Source: Acanthochromis polyacanthus (Eukaryota > Chordata > Actinopteri > Pomacentridae). From it: DNA of 64,000 nt. The translations under genes were made by a program, and so were the position numbers. Positions 35,252 through 45,764 of this stretch are shown here, piece by piece (the first letter of the stretch is position 1; every line of letters starts with the position of its first letter). The stretch covers positions 20,253,850-20,317,849 of the forward strand of contig NC_067125.1 in NCBI RefSeq assembly GCF_021347895.1, in the 5' to 3' direction. The notes beneath the pieces are model-generated. The model had not been told where the DNA came from, made no database searches, and saw nothing but the letters and a program-made list of their open reading frames with translations.

Positions 35252-36425
35252 GGGCCTCATTTATAAAACATTGCGTAGGATCCATACTAAAGTTTGCGTA
35301 CGCCGAAAATCCGATATGGGCGTATGCCCTTCGCCCCTGATTTATATAACTCTGCGTAAGCACAGCTGCACGCAGTTTCCCCTTTATAATCACACACCAG
35401 CTGGAAGATTGCGCAGGTGGATCCACCTCACATCCCGCCCACAACACACCCACATTTTACCCTGAATGGTCAATGCAAAGTAACTCATGAATGTATCTGT
35501 ATATAAATAAGCTGCTGGATCCACGGCACTTTACGCAGTGCCGGTCTGCAGTCTTTTCCCTACACTGAGCGTTGTTGTGGTGTGACGCATGTGGGCCTGC
35601 GTGCCTGCGTGCCTGTACAGGGCTGATTAATGGTTGGACGCTCATTCCATTCGGGATAAATTAAAAAAATAATTTACTTTTTTTTGCCTTTTTACTGTGA
35701 TAGTTGCAGTGAAGAGTGACAGAAAATGGGGAGAAGAGTAGGGGGAAGACATGCATAAAAGGGCCGCGGGCAGGAATCGAACCCGGGCCGCTGCATCGGA
35801 GACCAGTCTTCTGCAAATGGGTCACCTGCGTAACCCGATGAGCTATACGGGCGCCGGGTGCTCGGTAAACAAAACTATTTAATGAAGACCAGAGCACCGG
35901 ACCAGATGTGGACGGGCCCTTCGGTCAAACAACCGAATGAAATAACGTTCAATCCGCCCCTGTTAATATATGAACATAGTTCTGCAAATACAGTCGTAGG
36001 CCGAATGCCGTACTATATGAACATCTACAACAATGAGGGTTTATGATTATCCGACTCTACAAGTCTAATATGTGATGACAATAAAGGTTTGAGATCAATG
36101 TGGTTTCAATTCACCACTTCACCCTCCGGCACTGCCGTTCCCTCTGTCTCCAAAATGTGCTTAAGCAAGCATCAAAGTTGGCGCACTGGTGCAGACATTC
36201 TCACGCCAAGTTTGTTTTTAGAAATTACAACGTACACAGCGTACGCCACTTTCTATGCAAAGGTTGTGATTTATGCCACTTTATAGCCCTGTTTTGTGTG
36301 TAAGCAAGTATCGAGCATCAAGGTTGGCGCACTGTGTACACATTTTCACGGCAAGTTAGTTTTTAGAAATCACAACCTTTGCGTAGCCCTGTTTTGTGCG
36401 TACGAAAGCTTTATAAATGAGGCCC
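35252..36425. mobile_element. Harbinger non-autonomous element copy B (1174 bp, complete)
   Basis: Perfect inverted ends GGGCCTCATTTATAAA / TTTATAAATGAGGCCC, flanked by a CTG duplication (35249-35251 and 36426-36428). Subterminal GCGTACGC-type words occur. It shares about 1 kb with copy A but lacks the transposase fragment. It carries a reversed tRNA-derived SINE. Inserted in the L2 3' coding end at AAAGACCTGG. Confidence 0.85.
35690..35870 (-). repeat. tRNA-derived SINE inside Harbinger copy B
   Basis: On the - strand: GCCCGTATAGCTCATCGGGT (A-box region), CGGCCCGGGTTCGATTCCTG (B box) and a pyrimidine-rich tail ending in AAAAGGCAAAAAA. It is not a tRNA gene: no cloverleaf closes outside the two promoter boxes. 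Confidence 0.7.
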
Positions 36426-36829
36426 CTGGCTTTTCAGTCAGGCTTTTATTTAGGTGGTGGTGTTGTGACAACTTGTTTGCTGTTATGGTGTTTGTGCACA
36501 TGGTGGTGTCACTCCCTGTTGTTTACGGCTGATTTTAATTTTTTTCCTCCTGATTTTATTGTGAAGCACTTTGTGAATTTCCTTTCTGTGAAAGGTGCTA
36601 TATAAATAAACTTTGTTTGCTTGCTTGCTCCCTGGCTTTTATTAGGGAATTCTAATCAAGAATATCAGCCTAGCTCTCAGGGATGGCTGGTGATGGTCAC
36701 ACACATGCACTAAATATTAAAATATTTGGCTGCAAGACTAAAATATGCATTGATGTCATAAAATGTTGAAACCCCTTCTGTGGAGTTAAACAATGAGAAT
36801 AAATACAGACATTAAAAAAAAGAAAGTTG

Positions 36830-37390
36830 GTGCTATAAAAATGGAGAAGAAAAGGCAATTAACAATAGATGAGTCAGACCATCTTAGCACTTAAAAATGT
36901 AGGTCTTTCCTACAGAGATATTGGGGAAAAATTCAAGGTGTGAGTAATTTTCTTTGCCATCCAAAGGGCACTCTGGGGGAGGCTCTGACAGGAAGAGGTC
37001 TGGAAGACCAAAAGCCCTTGTTTATGCCCTTGCAGTGGCAAATAGCTTTGGTTTTATTTGATTTGATTACATTAATGTTGAGGTTGAGATTTACAAGAAA
37101 TGTTTTAACTGCTACTGTGGACAGGGAAGATTGCTGCTAAAAAGCACTTTTTTTTGTTCAAAGTTTTTGCAAACCAAATGTTACTGTAAAAGTGTAGAAA
37201 ACACTACTTTTGAATTAATTATTTAATTTTATGTATAACAATGCAATTAATCACAGAACATTAAAAATTTTAATCGTTGCCCAGAAATTATGTTTGTGGG
37301 AGAAGAGTGGACCAAAATTCCTCTGAGGCGTTCCAAAAGATTGATAACAAGCTGTACCAAGCATTTGACTGACTGCAAACACAATATGAA
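36830..37390 (+). pseudogene. Tc1-like transposase remnant, middle deleted
   Basis: Left part (about 36880-37020): LKNVGLSYRDIG.KFKV helix-turn-helix and a GRGLEDQK-like linker. Right part (about 37297-37380): EEWTKIPLRRSKRLITSCTK, the C-terminal end of a Tc1-like transposase. The catalytic middle is missing. It ends about 45 bp before the first nlk exon in this window. Confidence 0.6.
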
Positions 37391-37431
37391 ATGCTAACTT
37401 TTCAAATCATGTGTTTGTCCTCTTCATCCAG

Positions 37432-37561
37432 GTCAGTGACAGACCCCAGGGATGGAAAGCGCGTTGCTCTGAAAAAGATGCCCAATGTCTTCCAAAACCT
37501 TGTTTCTTGCAAGAGGGTATTTCGGGAGCTGAAGATGCTATGCTTCTTCAAACATGAAAAT
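37432..37561 (+). CDS. nlk: nemo-like kinase exon (N-lobe, VAxK lysine and alpha-C)
   Basis: Internal exon of 130 bp with acceptor TCCAG at 37427-37431 and donor GTAAGT at 37562. The first base completes a codon from the previous exon; then 43 codons encode SVTDPRDGKRVALKKMPN, VFQNLVSCKRVFRELKML and CFFKHEN. This matches vertebrate NLK almost residue for residue (from memory, human has HDN where this has HEN). It contains the ATP-anchoring Lys (VALK) and the alpha-C Glu (FREL). NLK is a proline-directed, MAPK-like Ser/Thr kinase acting on TCF/LEF, FOXO and Notch pathway proteins. The exon with the glycine loop is not in the window. Whether this is nlk1 or nlk2 cannot be decided from these exons. 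Confidence 0.95.
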
Positions 37562-38268
37562 GTAAGTGCATGGATGCAAACACAAAAACTGAAGTTAAGA
37601 AGGTAAAATGAGTAGGTTCACATAACTACAACACATACACTCAGCCACAACATGAAAACCACCTGCCTAGCATTGTAGATGTTGCCCACGTGCCACCAAA
37701 ACATGTCTGAGCTGTTCAGGCAAGACTCCAGAGACTGCGGAAGGATCCTGTTGTGTCAGGCACAAAGGGGTTAGCAGAAAATCTAGGTCCTTTGAGTTAA
37801 TTTATGAGATGAGGCTTCCATGGACTTGGACATGTTTTCAGTGCAAGTCTCAGTGAATAGATGAGGCTGACATCTGGGGAATTTGAGGCTAAATCAATAC
37901 CTTGAACTCTTCTCTCTTTCTATCTGCATTACTTTGTTTCTCAAAGTATTACTGAGGTCATGATATCAGGAAATACCATTGCGAAGAAGGACTGTACATG
38001 TGTCAAAGTAACATCCGCATAATTGCCAGGACCCAGTATTCCCAGTAGAACACATCAGCTGCTATCTCCTTTCAATTTAAACAACGCATGTGCACCTGGC
38101 CATCCACAATATGTAAAACAAAAAGTTTTCCTCAAACCAGTCCACCGTCTTTCATGGCTCCATGGTTCAGTTCACATGACCATCTGTTGTAGATGCTTCA
38201 TCTGTCAGTAATGTTAATGTTGTGGTTTACTGGTAGATATCCATATACAGATCCCTGCTATCAAACTA

Positions 38269-39770
38269 CACTCAACAAAAATATAAATGCAACACTTTTG
38301 TTTTTGCTCCCATTTTTTATGAGATGAATTCAAAGATCCAACACTTTTTCCACATACACAATATCACCATTTCTCTCAAATATTGTTGACAAATCTGTCT
38401 AAATCTGTGATAGTGAGCACTTCTCCTTTGCTGAGATAATCCATTCCACCTCACAGGTGTGCCATATCAAGATGCTGATTAGATACCATGATGAGTGCAC
38501 AGGTGTGCCTTAGACTGCCCACAATAAAAGACCACTCTGAAATGTGCAGTTTTATCACACAGCACAATGCCACAGATGTGGCAAGATTTGAGGGAGCGTG
38601 CAATTGGCATGCTGACAGCAGGAATGTCAACCAGAGCTGTTGCTCATGTATTGAATGTACATTTCTCTACCATAAGCTGTCTCCAAAGGCGTTTCAGAAA
38701 ATTTGGCAGTACGTCCAGCCAGCCTCACAACCACAGACCACGTGTAACCACACCAACCCAGGACCTCCACATCCAGCATGTTCACCTTCAAGATCGTCTG
38801 AGACCAGCCACTCGGACAGCTGCTGAAACAATCGCTTTGCATAACCAAAGAATTTCTGCACAAACTGTCAGAAACTGTCTTAGGGAAACTCATCTGCATG
38901 CTCGTCGTCCTCATCGGGGTCTCGACCTGACTGCAGTTCGTTGTCGTAACCGACTTGAGTGGGCAAATGCTCACATTCGATGGCGTCTGGCACGTTGGTG
39001 AGGTGTTCTCTTCACGGATGAATCCCGGTTTACACTGTTCAGGGCAGATGGCAGACAGCGTGTGTGACGTCGTGTGGGTGAGCGGTTTTCTGATGTCAGT
39101 GTTGTGGATGGAGTGGCCCATGGTGGCGGTGGGGTTATGGTATGGGCAGGCATCTGTTATGGACGAAGAACACAGGTGAATTTTTTTGATGGCATTTTGA
39201 ATGCACAGAGATACCGTGACGAGATCCTGAGGCCCATTGTTGTGCCATACATCCAAGAACATTACCTCATGCTGCAGCAGGATAATGCACGGCCCCGTGT
39301 TGCAAGGATCTGTACACAATTCTTAAAAGCTGAAAACGTCCCAGTTCTTGCATGGCCAGCATACTCACCGGACATGTCACCCATTGAGCATGTTTGAGAT
39401 GCTCTGGATCGGCATATACAACAGCGTGTAGCAGTTCCCGCCAATATCCAGCAACTTCGCACAGCCATTGAAGAGGAGTGGAAAAACAAAACTGCACCTT
39501 TCAGAGTGGCCTTTTATTGTGGGCAGTCTAAGGCACACCTGTGCATTAATCATGGTGTCTAATCAGCATCTTGATTTGGCACACCTGTGAGGTGGGATGG
39601 ATTATCTCAACAAAGGAGAAGTGCTCACTATCACATATTTAGACAGATTTGTGAACAGTGTTCGAGAGAAATGGTGATACTGTGTATGTGGAAAAAGTTT
39701 TAGATCTTTGAGTTCATCTCATAAAAAATGGGAGCAAAAACAAAAGTGTTGTTTATATTTTTGTTGAGTG
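38269..39770 (+). mobile_element. Tc1-like transposon (1502 bp) in nlk intron
   Basis: Flanked by TA (38267-38268 and 39771-39772). Long imperfect TIRs start CACTCAACAAAAATATAAAT and run about 250 bp on each side (to GCACACCTGTG/AGACTGCCCACAATAAAAG). One transposase is on the + strand. The right end lies only 55 bp upstream of the next nlk exon. Confidence 0.92.
38567..39520 (+). pseudogene. Tc1-like transposase with three TGA stops and C-terminal deletion
   Basis: Starts MPQMWQDLRERAIGML. The N-terminal HTH (TRAVAHVLNVHFSTIS) and second HTH (SAQTVRNCLRETHL) are followed by RWRLARW, TGA, GVLFTDESRF (first Asp), then RQRV, TGA, RRVGERF, HGGGGVMVWAGI, LQQDNARPRVARI (second Asp), YSPDMSPIEHV (Glu) and another TGA. 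All three stops are in one frame and sit at family Trp/Arg positions, as expected from G-to-A or C-to-T change. After EEEWKN a deletion of about 100 bp fuses the protein end to the 3' terminal repeat (TAPFRVAFYCGQ). Not functional. Confidence 0.85.
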
Positions 39771-39825
39771 TAGATAGAAATTAAATTAGCAAAACAACTG
39801 ACCTTGGCTTAAAATTTCTCCTTAG

Positions 39826-39881
39826 GTGCTGTCTGCTCTGGACATACTACAACCTCCACACATTGACTACTTTGAAGAAAT
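39826..39881 (+). CDS. nlk: nemo-like kinase exon (56 bp)
   Basis: Acceptor CTTAG at 39821-39825, donor GT at 39882. Encodes VLSALDILQPPHIDYFEE plus two bases of the next codon, completed to Ile by the following exon. Identical to vertebrate NLK as I remember it. This is the segment between alpha-C and the hinge. A Tc1-like transposon ends 55 bp upstream, so the branch point and polypyrimidine tract lie in a very short stretch of native intron. Confidence 0.95.
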
Positions 39882-40944
39882 GTATCCTTTACCACTGGTT
39901 TACCACTGGTCAACAATCCTGTAATCATTTACAGAGGTCCAGGGTTCGCAGTTTGTAAACCACTGTGGTTTTATTTTTGAAAACATTTCAATGATGTTAA
40001 TGCAGTGCAATTAAAAAGGAAGCATTCCAACTTCCTAGAGTGATTTGTGTAAAATCCTGCTTACGTTCTCTGACTAATGAAATCCTCTTTTGAGGTTTTG
40101 AGCTTTTGGGGCCAGTCCAACATGGCTCTGTCTTCCCACACGAACACACAGTTTCTAAAAAGTAGAACACTATAGTTTATTATACACACACCTAGGACAG
40201 TAAAACTAGATATCAAATATAACAATAAACAAAAAAAATCCAAAAACAAACATAATCAATAATTAACTTACCAAATGAGCAGTGTTAAGCTTTGCTTAAT
40301 TATGACTGCCTTCTATGTGTGCCTCTTGATGCAGATAGGTTTGTTGTTATTGTTCAGGTTTGGGAATATCTGTTTCTTCAACTTATGCCTGTGCCATACC
40401 AACACAACTCTGTGGACAGTTGAATACTTGTGAGCAGAATTTCATTTGTAGTGCTTCAATAGTTGAAAAATTGTCTTTTAAAAAAAGTCACGACTGCAGC
40501 ATTTCTTAACAATGTCCTAGTTTTTATTAGATATAGTTTTGCTGATGCTTTAGCCTTCCATGTAGAAGATGAAACGTACCTGGACAAATCGAACCATAAC
40601 CATCTACATGAAGACAAACCACTGATTTTTGTAATATTGGTGAACTGCTGCTTTCTCGCTGCTCTCTGTTTTGCATTTTAAAGAGGAATGTGATTTATTC
40701 TACAAAACACCTGCCACGTTTAAGATTTAAGTCTGCACCATCACAATCATGAACCTGATAAATTGATTTTGGCCCCAAACCAGAGGCCTTAATCCCTCTG
40801 GTTTGTCCAGTCTTCAGGTTGTCACAGCCTTTAGGCTGTACTAATAGTCAAATGTAAAGGGTAAGGAATAAGTCAGAAAGCGTTATCATCTTAGCATAAA
40901 AGTGCAGTATTAGTACTGTTATACACCTTATGGTGCAACCTGGA
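39882..40944. other. nlk intron, no element recognised
   Basis: AT-rich intron sequence without recognised repeats or genes. Confidence 0.5.
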
Positions 40945-43900
40945 CACATCGTCAGTGATGTATCTGGGGTCATTGGGTGTTTCGGGTTTTACATCAGACA
41001 CCCTCGCCCAGCCGACCCAGCCGGGAGTGATCATGCCCCGACTTGTGTCCAGGTAGCACACTACACCACGTGTCCCACTTCCTCAACCAGAGCCACCGAG
41101 AAGCCTTGTCTGCCGCCTTCCAAGATGTTTTTGATGGCTCTTCGTCTGTGGAGTCCACCACTGCCCAGGAGCCCCAGGACCCGGTGCAAGAACTTGCCTC
41201 CAAAGCCCCTGCAGCCCACCTCAGTAGGCTCACAGCGGGTCTTCCATCCATTCCTCCAGCACTCAGGAACAAGGTCAGCATACTTTGCCCTCTTCCTCTC
41301 CTGTGCTTCCTCCATTCTGTCCTCCCAGGGTACAGTTAGTTCGAGGAGCACCACCTGCTTACTGGCCACGGACATCAAAACCATGTCCGGCCAGAGTGTT
41401 GTAGATGCAATGATGTCTGGAAACCTCAACTGTCTCCCCAGGTCGACCAGGAGCTGCCAGTCCCTTGATGTTGTAAGAAGGCCCCCCTGGGTCTTCTTGG
41501 AGAGTAGAGGCTTCTCTCCTGCTCGAACAAAGGCAATCCCGCTCTTGGTTGGCTGCTGTAGTTTGCTGTTGCTAATGCCAGTGCAGATGGTGTCTGCTAT
41601 TGCCCGCAGGACCTGGTCATGGCGCCACCGATGCCTTTCCTTCCCTCTGGCTTGGCTGATGCATGGTCTTGGGTTGCTACCCAGCCCAGCTCGACCCCTA
41701 GCCACGTTGCCCACAAGGCCTCTGCCCGCTTCACTGCATCATGGGCATGCCACTTCCTTTCTGTTCTAACCTCTACACCCACTGAGGAGACCTTTTTGTC
41801 CTCAGCATCTCTGTAGAGCAGGACCTCTCTGGCTCTTGAAACCTTGAACTCCTCTGTCAGGCTGCTGAAGGGGAGCTGCAGCTTGGTGTTGTGCCCAAAC
41901 AAAGCAATACTGCTAAGGCTCTGTGGCAGGCCCAACCACCTGCGCAGGGACTGGGTGATCTTCCTCTCAAAGCCTTCCACGATGGTAATTGGGATTTCAT
42001 AGATTAGCAAAGGCCAAAGGAGATGGGGCAGGATGCTGTGCTGGTATATCCAGGCCTTAAACTTCCTCGGAAGCCCCGACTTATCCACAGCTGTGAGCTA
42101 TGTGTCAAGGTCACCGCTGGTAGCTTGACATGCAGCGGTGTCCTTCAGATCGCAGGTGAAGTGCTTGCCTGGGCTCTTCACTGGTTTATCAGACACCGGC
42201 AGGATTTCTGTGTCTCCCAAAGTGAAGCGGAAACGGTTGGTTACCTTTCCTTTATGCAGGACCAAGGACCTGGACTTCGCAGGCTTAAAGCTCATTCGTG
42301 CCCAAGTAACGAGCCGATCGAGACCTTTCAGGAGCCATCTGCATCCAGGCACTGATGTTGTGGTTACCGTGAGGTCGTCCATGAATGCCCATGGGTGGTT
42401 GTCGGGTGCCCGATTTTGATAAAGGGCCTCTGCACTCCACTTCTGCAGACTTTACGAGCATATTCATGGCCAGGGCGAACAGGGATACAGAGATCGTGCA
42501 GCCGGTGATGATGCCTTTCTCCAGACAATGCCACTCCGATGTCGAAGACCCAGAAGACACCCTGAGAATAAAGTTGCTGTAATAGTCTTGGATGAGATTG
42601 CGAACCTTCTCGGGGACATGGTATCTATTCAGGGACAATTCCACCAGCTTGTGTGGAATTGATCCATAAGTGTTAGCAAGGTCCAGCCACAGCACAGCCA
42701 AGTCCCTCCTACTCTCCCTCGCCTCGCGGATCAGTTGAGTAACCACTCCCATGTGTTCAAGGTACACTGGGACTCCTGGGATTCCTCCTTTCTGCACCGG
42801 GGTGTCAATATAGGTGTTCTTGAGGAGGAATTCCATGAGGAGGTTGGCAATGATTTTGAAGAAGGTCTTGCACTCAACACTGATGAGGGAGACTGTCCTG
42901 AACTGCTCAATGTCCCTTGCATTCTCCTCCTTGGGGATCCACACTCCCTCTGCATATTTCCACTGCTGTGGTACTTTCCCTTTCTTCCAGATCCCTCTGA
43001 AGATCCTCCAGAGACGCTCCAACAGGCGGGGACAGTGTTTAAAGACCTAGTATGGTACTCCACTTGGGCCCAACACCAATACTGTTCTGGCAGATTTGAT
43101 GACCTCCTTCACTTCCTTCAGGGTGGGCATGTTGATGTTAAACAACGTGCGGGGTTCTGGGGGGTTTACGACGGCTGCACAGTGGCCAAGGTCTTGCTCT
43201 CTCATGCCGTCGTTGTAGGTGTTCTTGATGTCGCGGTTGATGTCCTCCTCCAGACATGACAGCTGCCCACTATGTTTCTCTCCTAGCAGCTTTCTTGCAA
43301 ATCCAAATGGGTTCGCAGTGAAGGCACTGCACTTACGAGTCCTCTCTTTGCCCCTCCTCCTGTGCCATTCGGCCCTTCACAGAGAGATTAGCCTTTCCTT
43401 AACCACACTCCTCAGCTCTGCCAAGGCTGCCTTCTCATCATTGTTTGTCTTCTTTCTGCACCAAGGTGCTTCTTTCTGGCTCCTAAGTGCCCTCAGTTCT
43501 TGTCTGAGTTGAGAAATCTTGATCTCTCGTCGGTTTGGAATTGGTGCTGCCATTGTTGTTTTGGCACGTTGATCCTTGATGCCAAATCTGTCTGATGCAA
43601 TGCTGATTATGAACGTGCTCATTGTCAGGAGCCTTTGGTCCACATCACCCTTTGCTGTCACTTCCAGGGCTGCATCAACATCCTCGTCAAACTGGTGCCA
43701 CTCCGACTCCTTGTTAGCAGCGGGTCACAAAATCCAATGTCGCTCTGATCGTCTGCTTCGGGGTGTCGCCTGTGGTGCACGGATGTTCTGGGCACTGTGG
43801 GGTGTGTCAGGGCCTAGATCCTCCTCCGTCTCACCAGGTGCTGTACAAAGTACTGGCACTGCGCGTTGTATCACAGGTTTCTCAAGGTAGCCCATCTTGG

Positions 43901-44000
43901 TCTGATGAATTTTAAGACCTGTCGGATTTTTGCAGACCTTGCCACATTTGCAGACTGCACTCGTAGTCGATTGTTCATTTGCAAGAGTCGTTACCAGATA
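40945..44000 (-). pseudogene. RLE-LINE polyprotein: C2H2 finger, RT, restriction-like endonuclease
   Basis: The N-terminus near 43980-43890 reads CKCGKVCKNPTGLKIHQTKM, a C2H2 finger. Next come the pre-RT region (LRQELRALRSQKEAPWCRKK; LKEVKEVIKSARTV; GPSGVPY) and RT motifs: WIPKEENA, FRTVSLISVECKTFFKIIA, LAVLWLDLANTYGSIPHKLV (first Asp), CLEKGIITGCTISVSLFALA and FMDDLTVTTTSVPG (catalytic DD). Thumb: RKFKAWIYQHSILPHLLWPL, GFERKITQSLRRWLGLP. The C-terminal RLE has LWPDMVLMSVASKQVVLLEL followed by TVPWEDRMEEA and KRAKYADL, holding the PD...E catalytic set. The CCHC finger region between thumb and RLE seems deleted (near 41610). There is a stop near 43055 and several frameshifts, so it is dead. 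Confidence 0.78.
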
Positions 44001-44240
44001 ATCCGTCCATTCGGGGCGCTCATTCTCCTCCCCTCTCGGGCGCCCCTGGGGGTATTTCTCCTTAGGGTTCTTCGTAGCGTTGTGTGGGTGCTCTCCTTCG
44101 AGAGCTGCAGCTTGGGATGCTAGCTGTCCCTGCCCCGGTTACCGTCTTTCCGAGCTGTCCACTGTCTCTCCAGTTGTCACCACCCTTTCGAGGTTGTCAT
44201 CCAGACTCTTCCTGGAAGTCAATGGCATTGCCATACTGCC
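40945..44240 (-). mobile_element. RLE-type LINE (R2/NeSL/Hero superclade), decayed
   Basis: A - strand LINE with a C2H2 zinc finger at the N-terminus, a central reverse transcriptase and a restriction-like endonuclease at the C-terminus, without an APE domain. This order is that of the R2 superclade; the fish members I remember are Hero and NeSL-like. Located in the nlk intron between exons 39826-39881 and 49729-49835. No target duplication was identified. Confidence 0.75.
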
Positions 44241-44939
44241 ATATTTATTATTCACCACTTCATTTTAGGCAGCTTTAGCCTGGTGGTTGTCCCTTTACAG
44301 CTGAGACATTCTGCTGACTGAGCACTCTCTGGCCATTTTTACCCTTTGAAATGTTCCATTCCATTTATTTTTTTCTGGACTTTCTTAAATAGTCATATAA
44401 AGAATGAAGCAGCCTAATGTCATATGGGTTCTTTAAAATGTATTGAGACAATCTGAATTGTAATAGGCCCTATATGAATACAATTTAATTGAAATGAAAT
44501 TGAATTGAATTAAAGTCCCACTATGGAAAGATTTCAGTTGTGCAGACATTTTTGCTAATTTGTGCATCTGCAGGTGAAAGTTTCAGTCTATTGACAGGTA
44601 GTCAATAGTAAAATACACAGTAAGACAGGATTCTCACTCATCTTCACTGAATTCAGCCTTAGTTTCTGGTCAGTGATGTCTAAACAAGTAGAATTTTTAA
44701 ATGGATGGAAAGTTGAAGCAAAGTTTTTTTTTTTTTTTGTTTGTTTTTTCCTTTTTACTTTAGCCCATACCGGATCAGTACATTAGCTTTTTGGAGACTA
44801 TGGGCAAAGGCCATGTGATTCAAGAATATTTCAAATGCAGTTTCAAATCAAATGATTTTCTATTAAATAAACTCCAAACCGTTGGTTATTATATGAATCA
44901 ATGGTTATATTAGCCATTGATTCATTTAGTAATAAAACA
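44241..44939. other. nlk intron, no element recognised
   Basis: AT-rich intron sequence with a T-run near 44728. Nothing recognised. Confidence 0.45.
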
Positions 44940-44940
44940 A

Positions 44941-45190
44941 ATTTCCATTCATCTATCTATCTATTTCTATACACTACTTTATTCTCTGGAGTGTCTATCC
45001 CAGCTGACTTAGGTTGAATGCAGGGTTTACCCTGGACAGGTCACCAGTTTCTCACAGGGCTACACATAGAGACAAACAGACAAAAATCACACTCACATTC
45101 ACACCTACGGACAATCTGGGATCACCAATTAACTCAGCATGTGCTTGGACTGTGGGAGGAAGCCACGACCTTCTAGCCACTCCATCACCA
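44941..45190 (+). repeat. Common teleost interspersed repeat, diverged copy
   Basis: CATCTATCTATCTATTTCTA, then CTATCCCAGCTGACTTAGG, TACCCTGGACAGGTCACC, CACACTCACATTCACACCTA and GACTGTGGGAGGAAGCCAC. Same family as 12655-12985. Confidence 0.7.
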
Positions 45191-45195
45191 TGCCA

Positions 45196-45762
45196 GTGTT
45201 TTTAGCAAATGTTGTTATATTTGTATGTTTAAAGGGAAGAATGATATAATGATTAGCTACTTGTTATTGAGTACTTCCAGTTTTTGTATTCAATCAGTCT
45301 TTTAGGGAAATGAAAACATCGTTATAAATATAGCTAGTTTTGAATATATAAAGTTACCAGGGCGGCTTCTACTAAACAATGCAATAATTGTTGGAAATAA
45401 CTGATATATTCAAACGGGTGTTAGAAATTATATATTTATGACACTGTATAAATAGTTGCAATAATTGCTCACTTGTGAATTACTATTACTGTTATTACTA
45501 TTTTTATTGATGTTAGACTGATGCTGTCTAATGATAATGTTTACTTAATCTAACACTGTCTTCATAGAAAATACAGTGTGACCTGCATGTTTTGCTGCAG
45601 CAGCAACAGCAATTGCTCTGTCAGCGTGCCACACAGGAAGTATTCAGATTTTTAAATGTACGTAACCCAAAGTGCTTAATGCCCAATAGATAACTGTAGT
45701 TACTATGTGTACTTACCGTAATTAGACATAAAATGAAGAAAAATTGACTTGAGGTCTGAAAA
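45196..45762. other. nlk intron, no element recognised
   Basis: AT-rich intron sequence. No coding or repeat signature recognised. Confidence 0.45.
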
Positions 45763-45764
45763 TA

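Larger units (their letters stand above)
34830..36630 (+). mobile_element. L2-like LINE 3' end split by Harbinger copy B
   Basis: C-terminal ORF2 sequence at 34858-35250, then the Harbinger element, then the L2 tail at 36426-36625, ending with the typical AAGCACTTTGTGAATTT and GTGCTATATAAATAAA words. 5'-truncated, as usual for LINEs. Confidence 0.8.

Noticed and set aside
35755..35870. Possible tRNA gene
   Set aside because: Only the A and B boxes look tRNA-like; it has a SINE body and tail and a second copy at the same place in another Harbinger element.
40930..41769. 279-codon + strand open frame
   Set aside because: It is antisense to the C-terminal RLE region of the R2-superclade-type LINE, whose motifs read on the - strand.
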